Assembly (NCBI GenBank): GCA_022842565.1
Contig: JALHPH010000069.1
Span: forward strand, 898 to 7,901
Direction: 5' to 3'
From: Fimbriimonadaceae bacterium
Lineage (GTDB): Bacteria > Armatimonadota > Fimbriimonadia > Fimbriimonadales > Fimbriimonadaceae
Length of the DNA stretch: 7,004 nucleotides
Each line of letters starts with the position of its first letter. Within the stretch, counting starts at the first letter, position 1. Made by a program: the position numbers and the translations under genes. The notes beneath the pieces were generated by a model. That model was not told the origin of the DNA and searched no databases. It saw only the letters and a program-made list of their open reading frames with translations. Positions 1-6,169 of this stretch are shown piece after piece.

Positions 1-630
1 GGCGGCAAATTGTTCCGCTTCTTTCTTACTTCTTCCGGTTCCTTCGCCAATCACTTCGTTATCGAACAGCACCTGAACGATGAATCGCTTCTCGTGGGCA
101 AAGCCTTGTTCGGCAGCGATTCGGTAGAGCGGGGCGCGCCGCCAAGTCGCTTGGGCCACTTCCTGGAGCCGTGATTTGAAGTCGGTCGGATTCACGTCTC
201 CTCCTGAAATTTGGTGCAGGTAGGGGTGCAGCTGTTCTAAAACGAACCAACGCGCAGGCTCCAAGCCCTTTTCTAAGAAAATCGCGCCAATAAGCGCCTC
301 AAACACATCCGCAAGGATGGAGGGGCGGGTTCGCCCGCCGGTGCCCTCTTCGCTCGGGCTCAGTTCGATGTACTGGTCCAGGCCCAGTTTCAAAGCGGTT
401 TCTGCCAGCGGGGCTTCTTGCACCACAAAGCTCTTGGCTTTGCTCATCATGCCCTGGTCCCAGTGGGGATAGTTCTCGAATAGGAACTGCGCCACGATGA
501 GCCCCAGGACCGAGTCGCCGAAGAACTCCAGCCTTTCGTAGCTGTCGAGTACCGAAGGTGTTGCCGACCGGTGCCGAACGGCTCGGTCAAAGAGTTCTTG
601 ACTGCTCAGTGGAATCGTGGGCGGGATCAT
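1..630 (-). CDS. rnc: Ribonuclease III, 3' end cut by window edge
   Basis: Endoribonuclease that cleaves double-stranded RNA in the cytoplasm, known in the family for rRNA precursor processing and turnover of structured mRNA. The 210 visible codons hold an N-terminal RNase III domain (about residues 10-135) with the signature ERLEFFGDSVLG at 32-43. The acidic residues E32, E35, D39, D108 and E111 match the E. coli catalytic and metal-binding set E38, E41, D45, D114 and E117. A double-stranded-RNA-binding domain follows from about residue 147, with the FKSRLQE motif and the end motif GRSKKEAEQFAA. Only the last few residues should lie beyond the left edge, as no stop codon is reached. The ATG overlaps the stop of the upstream aminotransferase (ATGA, 627-630) and has no Shine-Dalgarno sequence, so translation probably depends on ribosomes finishing the upstream gene. 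The N-terminus is a few residues shorter than in E. coli. Identification is secure. Confidence 0.96.
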   Translation of the reverse strand, partial: MIPPTIPLSSQELFDRAVRHRSATPSVLDSYERLEFFGDSVLGLIVAQFLFENYPHWDQGMMSKAKSFVVQEAPLAETALKLGLDQYIELSPSEEGTGGRTRPSILADVFEALIGAIFLEKGLEPARWFVLEQLHPYLHQISGGDVNPTDFKSRLQEVAQATWRRAPLYRIAAEQGFAHEKRFIVQVLFDNEVIGEGTGRSKKEAEQFAA

Positions 631-1814
631 ACAACGCGGTGTGCAAAAAAGCGCTTCAGCCGATCAAGTCCCACGCGAATGCGGTCCTCGCCCGTGGCAT
701 AGCTCAGGCGGATGTGCCCGGGGCCCTCAAACACCGAGCCCGGAACCACGGCTACGTGGCACTCCTCCAAGAGGGTTTGCGCGAGGTCAGCATCAGTTTC
801 CCCTTCCAGCAATGGCACGCTCGGGAACGCATAGAATGCGCCCTGCGGTCGGCATGTCGCGACGCCGGGGATTTCGTGCAGTAGCTCCATCACTAGATTG
901 CGGCGGCCCTCAAAGATGAGCCGCATGGTCTCCACATCGTGCTGTGGCAAATGGAGTGCCGCAATCGCGCCGTATTGGGCAAAGCTGGTGGGGTTACTGG
1001 TGACCTGGTCTTGCAACATCGATACCGCAGTCGCGATCGGCTTGGGCGCGGCCATAAATCCGATGCGCCAACCCGTCATCGAGTAGCTCTTGCTGCAACC
1101 GGTGATGGTGATCACGTGATCATAAACGGCTTTGCTGAACCCGGCCACACTGACTGGCGGCTCGTCGTAGGTCAGGTGCTCATAAATCTCATCAGAGATG
1201 ATCCAGAAATCCTTCTGCACCGCGAGCTCGGCGATCCCCTCCAGCACATCGCGCGGAATCATCGCACCGGTCGGATTACAGGGAGAATTAATGATGATGG
1301 CCCGGGTGCGTGGGGTGATCGCCTCTTGAATCGCATCCAGGCTCGGAGCGAAGTGGTCCTTCGCGGTGGAGTGCACAACCACAGGAACACCGTCGGCGAG
1401 GATGATTTGGTCTCGGTAAGTCATCCAATAGGGAGCGAGCAAAATCACCTCATCACCCGGGCTGAGCAGCACTTGTAGGGCGTTATAAACGGAATGCTTC
1501 GCTCCGCAACTCACCACGACCTGGTCGGGGTTGTAATGCAGCTTGTTCTCGCGGAGCAGTTTCTCCGAAACTGCTTTCCGAAGCGCGGGAAGCCCGGCGC
1601 TGGGCGTGTATTTGGTGGCTCCGTCATGGAGGGCTTGAATCGCCGCTTCGATGACGGGTTGGGGTGTATTGAAGTCGGGTTCGCCCGCGCCGAATCCCAC
1701 CACATCGTGCCCCTCCTCCTGCAAAGCTTTGGCGCGCGCGGTTATTGCCAGCGTCGGAGAGGGTCGCACGTTGGCAAGTCTTGGAGATAGATCTTGGAGC
1801 GGCACTGCAGCCAT
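627..1814 (-). CDS. aspC: Class I aspartate-type aminotransferase (PLP-dependent)
   Basis: Cytoplasmic pyridoxal-phosphate transaminase of 395 residues, a normal length for fold-type I enzymes. Visible motifs are GAGEPDFNTP at 42-51, KYTPSAGLPALR at 68-79, SPCNPTG at 177-183 (cofactor-contacting N180), SDEIYEH at 207-213 (D208 for the pyridine nitrogen, Y211), SKSYSMTGWRIGF at 241-253 with Schiff-base lysine K242, and IRLSYATGED at 368-377 with R369 for the substrate carboxylate. The overall pattern resembles the Thermus AspC and Bacillus AspB group (subgroup Ib/1b), whose members use aspartate/2-oxoglutarate and in some bacteria prephenate. Sequence alone does not settle which. The frame stays open to 2030, but the ATG at 1814 is chosen because the family N-terminus starts there and the upstream extension is antisense to the permease gene and unlike any aminotransferase. 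The Shine-Dalgarno is weak (GGCGGG region, about 5 nt upstream). It is first gene of a two-gene unit with rnc. Confidence 0.95.
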   Translation of the reverse strand: MAAVPLQDLSPRLANVRPSPTLAITARAKALQEEGHDVVGFGAGEPDFNTPQPVIEAAIQALHDGATKYTPSAGLPALRKAVSEKLLRENKLHYNPDQVVVSCGAKHSVYNALQVLLSPGDEVILLAPYWMTYRDQIILADGVPVVVHSTAKDHFAPSLDAIQEAITPRTRAIIINSPCNPTGAMIPRDVLEGIAELAVQKDFWIISDEIYEHLTYDEPPVSVAGFSKAVYDHVITITGCSKSYSMTGWRIGFMAAPKPIATAVSMLQDQVTSNPTSFAQYGAIAALHLPQHDVETMRLIFEGRRNLVMELLHEIPGVATCRPQGAFYAFPSVPLLEGETDADLAQTLLEECHVAVVPGSVFEGPGHIRLSYATGEDRIRVGLDRLKRFFAHRVV

Positions 1815-1828
1815 GTTACCCGCCGACC

Positions 1829-1834
1829 TAAAAT
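1829..1834 (+). promoter_or_regulatory. Predicted -10 box for the permease, leaderless spacing
   Basis: TAAAAT matches the bacterial -10 consensus TATAAT at five of six positions and ends 6 nt before the ATG at 1841. A start site 6-7 nt downstream of the box would fall on the A of that ATG, giving a leaderless mRNA. No convincing -35 hexamer sits 16-18 bp upstream (TGCAGC at 1806-1811 is poor). The same AT-rich patch lies in the 26-bp gap shared with the divergent aspC gene. This is inferred from sequence and spacing only. Confidence 0.5.
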
Positions 1835-1840
1835 GAGGCG

Positions 1841-2866
1841 ATGCAACGCTCGCACCAGACCGCTTTGGCCCTGGGGACCGCACTACTGGTGGCGGCGGTG
1901 CTGCTGCAGGTGCTGATTGGGGCGGGGGATACCACTCGTTTTGGCAGCGCTTGGGGCGCGCTCTGGGCAGGGCCTTCTTCTGGGCATCCGATGACCACGT
2001 TTGTGTGGGAGATCCGGATGCCGCGGGCATTCGCCGGGGCGCTGGTGGGCATGATTCTAGGCGCAGTGGGGGCGGCCTTCCAGCCGACCTTCCGAAACGC
2101 CCTTGCCGAGCCCTACCTGCTGGGAGTGAGCGGTGGCGCGGCAGCGGGCGGAACTGCGGCGCTGGCCGCTGGCCTCGGAACCACCGTCATGCTCGCCGCA
2201 TCGTGGGCAGGCGCAGTGTTGGCAATGGTCGCTGTGTTTGCGTTGGCGCGTGAGGCGGGCCGGTTTCGGGTGGAGCGCATGTTGCTGGCTGGTGTGCTGG
2301 TGGGCACCGTTTTGGCGAGCATCACCACCCTGATCGTGCTGATGAGCGGCGGCGATACCAATCGCGTGCTCCGCTGGCTGCTCGGGAGCCTCTCGCCGAT
2401 GCCGTGGTGGCAGGTCGCGGTTCTGGCGGCGGTGGCCCTGCCCGGATGCGCTTGGCTATGGCGATCGGCGGGCACCATGAACGCCATGACCGTCAACGAA
2501 TCGGCCGCCCGCAGCTTGGGTGTCCCCGTCGAGAATTGGCTGCGCCGACTGCTTGCCGTGAGCTCGCTGATGGTCGCGACCACTGTCTCCTTCGCAGGGC
2601 TGATCGGGTTTGTCGGATTGCTTGCGCCTCATATCGCGCGGCGTTGGGCGGGCGTGGATGCGCGCAACGCGCTCCCGCTCTCAGCGGCTATCGGTGGTGT
2701 CCTGTTGGTCACCGCCGATCTAATCGCCCAACGATTGGTTTTCGCAGTCGAGCTGCCGGTCGGAGCGATCACGGCGCTCGCTGGGGCACTCGTGCTGGGC
2801 GCGGTGCTCAGGCCGCCGGGCGCAGTGAATGCGGGTCGGCGGACTCAAAGAACACCACCCGCATAG
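1841..2866 (+). CDS. FecCD/BtuC-family ABC transporter permease
   Basis: Integral inner-membrane subunit of a type II ABC importer, the family that takes up iron-siderophores, haem, cobalamin or other metal chelates. The 341 residues are close to the usual 320-350 and form many hydrophobic segments, the first at about 9-27. Family motifs are RMPRAFAGALVG at 59-70, QPTFRNALAEPYLLG at 81-95 with the following SGGAAAG, the cytoplasmic NESAARSLGVPV stretch at 219-230 that in BtuC-like proteins faces the ATPase, FAGLIGFVGLLAPHIAR at 251-267, and ELPVGAITALAGAL at 304-317. The substrate cannot be read from this. No ATP-binding protein, second permease or substrate-binding protein is next to it, so partners must be elsewhere. 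An in-frame TAA at 1829-1831 leaves the ATG at 1841 as the most upstream start. A GAGG lies only 2 nt before it, too close for a normal Shine-Dalgarno. The last 19 codons overlap the convergent ATPase gene and encode a non-conserved, proline- and arginine-rich tail. Confidence 0.93.
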   Translation: MQRSHQTALALGTALLVAAVLLQVLIGAGDTTRFGSAWGALWAGPSSGHPMTTFVWEIRMPRAFAGALVGMILGAVGAAFQPTFRNALAEPYLLGVSGGAAAGGTAALAAGLGTTVMLAASWAGAVLAMVAVFALAREAGRFRVERMLLAGVLVGTVLASITTLIVLMSGGDTNRVLRWLLGSLSPMPWWQVAVLAAVALPGCAWLWRSAGTMNAMTVNESAARSLGVPVENWLRRLLAVSSLMVATTVSFAGLIGFVGLLAPHIARRWAGVDARNALPLSAAIGGVLLVTADLIAQRLVFAVELPVGAITALAGALVLGAVLRPPGAVNAGRRTQRTPPA

Positions 2867-4541
2867 CCTCTTCGAAGCTCGTCTGACCGCTGGCGATGCG
2901 CCGTGCGGCATCGCAAGCCATGCTCTCAAATCCTTTGGGGCGGGCCAGCGCCAGGATTTCCTCCTGTGGCGCTTGCTTGCCGACCAGGCCCAGCATTTCG
3001 CGATCAAAGCTCAGGAGCTCGCCAACCGCGACGCGACCCCGGTAGCCGGTCTGATTGCACCGGGGGCAACCGGCCGGAGCGCAAAGCGAGCCAATTGCCG
3101 GGGAGCCATGCAGTTCCAGGAGCGCTCGCTCTTGAAGAGTTGCATCACGCTCGATCTTGCAGTCCGGGCAGAGCGACCTCACCAGCCGCTGGGCGAGCAC
3201 GCCAAGGAGCGAAGTGCTGATGAGGCTGTGCGGCAAACCAATGTCGACCAGCCGTGGGATCGCAGCCATCGCGTCGTTTGCGTGGAGCGTGCTCAGCAAC
3301 AGGTGACCCGTCATCGACGCCCGCAGCGCGATTTCAGCGGTTTCGTGATCGCGGATTTCACCGACTAAGATCACATCTGGGTCTTGGCGTAGGATTGCGC
3401 GCAGCTGCTTAGCAAAAGTCAGACCAGCTTTCTCATTCACCTGCGACTGGTTCACGCCCGGAATATCAAATTCGATGGGGTCCTCGACCGTGAGAATGTT
3501 GATCTCGGAGTTTCTGACCTCGTTGAGCGCGGCGTAAAGGGTGGTCGTTTTTCCGCTCCCGGTGGGCCCCGTCACCAGGACCATGCCGTACGGTTTCGTC
3601 AGCAGCTCTCGGAAACGAGATAGGAGCGGACCATTGAAGCCAAGTGTTTCGATCGGCCTCATCGCGGCGCGACGGTCGTGAAGTCGCATCACGATGCGAG
3701 GCCCGTGGTAGTTTGGCAGCACGCTCACGCGCATGTCGATGTCGCGGTTGTCGAGCTTCACGCTGATGCGGCCATCTTGAGGAACTCGAAACTCCACAAT
3801 GTCGATTTCCGCCATGATTTTGATGCGGGTCACGACCATCGGCATCAGCTCGCTGGGGAAGGAATCGACCACCGCCAATCGCCCATCGAGCCGGAATCGG
3901 ATATCGACTTCGGCCTCGCGCGGCTCCAAGTGGACGTCGCTCGCCTTCATGCGGATTGCTTCGGTAAGGATTCGGTTGACGAGCCCGACAACGGGCCGCG
4001 TATCGACTTCGTTCTTGAGCTCCGCAGCAGTTCGGTTCCGGCTGCCTTCTTGGTCGAGCTCGCCCATGGCCTTGACGACGAGCACATCCAACTCATGCGG
4101 GCTCCGGATGACGTTAACGTGGTCGGCGATCGCTCGGTCCAATCGAGGGCCATAGGCCAAGACGGGTTCCACGCGGTGCCCCGTCAGGCGGCGGACTTTC
4201 TCGCTTGCGATGGTGTTGGTGGGGTCGCCGATGGCGACCAGCAAAAGGTCCCCGCGAAGGGCGACCGGCAGCACTTTCAGGTTCTGACACAAATTTGGCG
4301 TGAGTAAAGCGAGGCTTTCCTCGGTCGGTGTGTCTGTCTTAAGGTTCCAGGGCTGGAGCCCGGCTTGCGAGGCGAGTGCGCGTACCAACATTTCCTCGCT
4401 CACATAGCCGCAGCGCAGAAGGATTTCACCGACGCACTCGCTCGACTCCTCTTGGAGCGCGAGGGCTTGCTTAAGCTGCGATTCGGTGATCAGTTTTCGA
4501 GCAAGTAGGATTTGTCCTACGATCGGTTGTTTAGCTCGCAT
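2808..4541 (-). CDS. gspE: GspE/PilB-family secretion or type IV pilus assembly ATPase
   Basis: Cytoplasmic hexameric ATPase that drives pilus or pseudopilus assembly in type IV pilus or type II secretion machines. The 577 residues include an N-terminal MshEN-type domain (about 1-140), an N2 region with SDVHLEPRE at 201-209, Walker A GPTGSGKT at 325-332, the aspartate box ILTVEDPIE at 349-357, Walker B DVILVGEIRD at 389-398, the histidine box GHLLLSTLHAND at 412-423, and the zinc-binding pairs C458/C461 and C492/C495 typical of assembly ATPases and absent from PilT. This separates it from a retraction ATPase, but GspE and PilB cannot be told apart without neighbours. The ATG at 4541 is chosen over upstream in-frame starts because AAGGAGG sits 8 nt before it and the conserved domain begins right after. 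No other pilus or secretion gene is in the window. The last 19 codons, past the conserved end motif GQTSFEEAMRV, overlap the permease gene. The Arg residues of the c-di-GMP-binding motif in the MshEN domain are missing. Confidence 0.94.
   Translation of the reverse strand: MRAKQPIVGQILLARKLITESQLKQALALQEESSECVGEILLRCGYVSEEMLVRALASQAGLQPWNLKTDTPTEESLALLTPNLCQNLKVLPVALRGDLLLVAIGDPTNTIASEKVRRLTGHRVEPVLAYGPRLDRAIADHVNVIRSPHELDVLVVKAMGELDQEGSRNRTAAELKNEVDTRPVVGLVNRILTEAIRMKASDVHLEPREAEVDIRFRLDGRLAVVDSFPSELMPMVVTRIKIMAEIDIVEFRVPQDGRISVKLDNRDIDMRVSVLPNYHGPRIVMRLHDRRAAMRPIETLGFNGPLLSRFRELLTKPYGMVLVTGPTGSGKTTTLYAALNEVRNSEINILTVEDPIEFDIPGVNQSQVNEKAGLTFAKQLRAILRQDPDVILVGEIRDHETAEIALRASMTGHLLLSTLHANDAMAAIPRLVDIGLPHSLISTSLLGVLAQRLVRSLCPDCKIERDATLQERALLELHGSPAIGSLCAPAGCPRCNQTGYRGRVAVGELLSFDREMLGLVGKQAPQEEILALARPKGFESMACDAARRIASGQTSFEEAMRVVFFESADPHSLRPAA
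2893..2914. repeat. Short inverted repeat past the permease stop
   Basis: GCGATGC at 2893-2899 and its reverse complement GCATCGC at 2908-2914 can form a 7-bp stem with an 8-nt loop. It starts 26 nt after the permease stop and could help end that transcript, but no T-run follows and it lies inside the coding part of the convergent ATPase gene, so chance is a real alternative. Confidence 0.25.
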
Positions 4542-4637
4542 GCAATCTTCCTCCTTCCCAGTGATATCGGTTCGTGGGGGTCTGGGGGCCACTCGTAACT
4601 TTTCGAGGAATACCGGCATTGGGTCAAACTGAGCGAG
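4542..4637. promoter_or_regulatory. Divergent intergenic region between ATPase and lipid kinase
   Basis: This 96-bp gap is the longest non-coding stretch in the window and should hold promoters for both divergent genes. On the minus strand TTGACC (4622-4627) resembles a -35 box but no good -10 follows at 16-18 bp. On the plus strand TAACTT (4596-4601) is a possible -10 without a good -35. Two G5 runs (4576-4580 and 4584-4588) make the plus strand locally G-rich. No clear operator or hairpin is visible. Confidence 0.4.
4550..4556 (-). promoter_or_regulatory. Strong Shine-Dalgarno of the GspE/PilB ATPase
   Basis: AAGGAGG on the minus strand lies 8 nt upstream of the ATG at 4541. It fixes the start of the ATPase and is the only full Shine-Dalgarno ahead of any start codon in this window. 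Confidence 0.85.
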
Positions 4638-5510
4638 TTGAAAACCGTTTTTATTGTCAATCCTGTTTCGGGTCGCGGTGCGGGGGCACGCGCACTGCCA
4701 TTGTTGGGGGATGTGGGGCCAGTCTGGATTAGCGAACACGCCGGCCATGCGGTGGAACTAGGCCGTTTGGCAGCCGAGGGGTTTGACCGGGTGATTGCCG
4801 TTGGCGGCGACGGAACTTTGGGGCAGGTCGTGCGCGGGGTCCATGGCTCTGGGGTGGAGGTTGGGCTGATTCCGGTGGGGACGGGCAACGACTTCGCCCG
4901 GCATACAGGAATCTCGCTTAATCCGGGCGAAGCGCTGACGCTAGCGCGCGAGGGCTCTGCTCGTTTCATCGACTTGGGGCTCTTGCGCGGCGAGCCGTTC
5001 ATCAACGTGGTCGCTTGCGGTTTCGATGCTGAAGTCGGGCATCGAGTGAACCGTGGTTACCGCTGGGCAAGCGGAACTGCAGCTTACGCGCTCGCACTCT
5101 TTCAATCCCTGAGCTCCTTTCGGCCCGTTCCGGTTTCGCTAGTGCTTGATGGCCGGAGCATAGAGGCCGAAGCCGCACTCCTTGCAGTTGCCAATGCAAG
5201 TTCCTACGGGGGCGGCATGCGCATTGCTCCTGCGGCGGATATCGAGGACGGCGAACTGGACCTGGTGATGATTGGCCGAGTTGGCCGGGTGGAACTGCTC
5301 CAGCAATTCCCCAAAATTTTCTCGGGCAAGCACGTGGACCATCCGAAAGTGAGCACATTCAAGTTTAAACGCCTTGAAGTGCGCGCCGAGAGGTCGCTGC
5401 CGATGCTCCTGGACGGCGACGAAACGGGCGCGACGCCGTTTCACGCCGAAGTGCTGCCCGGAGCGCTCCGCATGGTGCTACCATTATCTTCGACGAGCAC
5501 CTGCCCATGA
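4638..5510 (+). CDS. Diacylglycerol kinase-family lipid kinase (DgkB/YegS type)
   Basis: ATP-dependent lipid kinase of the DAGK catalytic-domain family. Members phosphorylate diacylglycerol or related lipids at the inner face of the membrane and recycle lipid into phosphatidate; the exact lipid cannot be read here. The 290 residues match the usual length near 300. Motifs are NPVSGRGAG at 8-16, VIAVGGDGTLGQVV at 52-65 with the nucleotide-binding GGDGT, PVGTGNDFAR at 79-88, IDLG at 111-114, GFDAEV at 128-133, the second-domain block YGGGMRIAPAADIEDGELDL at 190-209, and LDGDE at 258-262. There is no signal peptide or membrane segment, as expected for a peripheral enzyme. The start is the TTG at 4638: an in-frame TAA lies at 4596-4598, no ATG or GTG lies between, and the first strand (KTVFIVNP) follows at once. 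The ribosome-binding signal is weak (GAGCGAG directly upstream). It is coupled to the ankyrin gene by an ATGA overlap at 5507-5510. Confidence 0.92.
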   Translation: MKTVFIVNPVSGRGAGARALPLLGDVGPVWISEHAGHAVELGRLAAEGFDRVIAVGGDGTLGQVVRGVHGSGVEVGLIPVGTGNDFARHTGISLNPGEALTLAREGSARFIDLGLLRGEPFINVVACGFDAEVGHRVNRGYRWASGTAAYALALFQSLSSFRPVPVSLVLDGRSIEAEAALLAVANASSYGGGMRIAPAADIEDGELDLVMIGRVGRVELLQQFPKIFSGKHVDHPKVSTFKFKRLEVRAERSLPMLLDGDETGATPFHAEVLPGALRMVLPLSSTSTCP

Positions 5511-6169
5511 CGCACGCCGACTTCATCTCGCTCGCCAAGCATGGCGACACTATGGCCATCGCCGGAGCGCTGGCCCAAGATCCCACGCTCGCCGACGCCG
5601 TTGATGAATCCGGCGTGAGCGCGCTTCTGTGGGCCCTCTATCACGGGCACCCCGAGCCCGCGCACCTTATCCACCAAGCCCGAATCAAGTGGTCGCTTTT
5701 TGAGTACGCAGCGCTCGGAGATACGGAAGGGATTCAGCGACTCCTGGCCGAAAACCCGGAATCGGTGAACGACTTCAGTCCGGATGGCTTTACTCCGCTG
5801 GGATTGGCGGCCTATTTCGGGAAGATTGAGTCAGCGTCCGCCCTCCTAGACACCGGAGCCAAGCCGAATGTTTTGAGTCAGAACCCGATCGGGGCTGCGC
5901 CGCTTCACTCGGCGCTGGCGAGCGGGCACGTGGCGCTGGCCAAACTGCTGGTTGAGCGCGGTGCGGAGCCGAATCTTATCGCCGCAGGAGGCTGGACCCC
6001 TCTTCATTACTCCGCAGACCTGGGGGACGTGGAGCTCACCCAGTGGTTAATGATGAGCGGCGCAACCCACGGCCACCGGAATGCGGCCGGAAAAACGGCC
6101 GCCGAACACGCGCACGAGGTCGGGCACGAGGAAGTCGCCCGCTACTTACACGATCACGCGGGTGCCTGA
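5507..6169 (+). CDS. Ankyrin-repeat protein
   Basis: A 220-residue soluble protein built almost wholly of ankyrin repeats, helix-turn-helix units that bind other proteins. Clear repeats are DGFTPLGLAAYFGKIESA from 93, GAAPLHSALASGHVALAKLL from 129, GGWTPLHYSADLGDVELTQW from 161 and GKTAAEHAHEVGHEEVARYL from 195. More degenerate units cover about 3-57 and 65-90, giving five or six in total. There is no signal peptide, membrane segment or catalytic domain, so a cytoplasmic binding role is likely; the partner is unknown. The ATG overlaps the TGA of the lipid kinase gene (ATGA) and has no Shine-Dalgarno, so the two products are probably made together. That makes the kinase a candidate partner, which is inference only. 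The 3' end overlaps the convergent HAD gene by 16 bp, and a 22-bp palindrome begins 6 nt past the stop. Confidence 0.92.
   Translation: MTHADFISLAKHGDTMAIAGALAQDPTLADAVDESGVSALLWALYHGHPEPAHLIHQARIKWSLFEYAALGDTEGIQRLLAENPESVNDFSPDGFTPLGLAAYFGKIESASALLDTGAKPNVLSQNPIGAAPLHSALASGHVALAKLLVERGAEPNLIAAGGWTPLHYSADLGDVELTQWLMMSGATHGHRNAAGKTAAEHAHEVGHEEVARYLHDHAGA

Noticed and set aside
640..655. A T6 run near the end of aspC, followed by an open -1 frame leading into rnc, which could give an AspC-RNase III fusion by frameshifting.
   Set aside because: The heptamer is C-TTTTTT, so the P-site codon would have to re-pair with CTT at a first-position mismatch, and I see no stimulating stem. The ATGA overlap explains rnc translation more simply.
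939..1478. A 179-codon open frame on the plus strand inside the aminotransferase gene.
   Set aside because: It overlaps the PLP-enzyme core on the other strand and shows no domain or start signal of its own.
1815..2030. N-terminal extension of the aminotransferase to an ATG at 2030.
   Set aside because: It is rich in Pro/Ala/Arg, antisense to the permease gene, and lies before the normal family N-terminus.
3678..4307. A 209-codon open frame on the plus strand inside the ATPase gene.
   Set aside because: It is the antisense shadow of strongly conserved GspE/PilB coding sequence. Its product is His/Asp-rich with no recognisable domain, as usual for antisense frames in GC-rich genes.
4570..4590. 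G-rich patch with two G5 runs between the ATPase and lipid kinase genes as a possible G-quadruplex.
   Set aside because: Only two long G runs are present, so at best a weak two-tier structure could form. Nothing else supports it.
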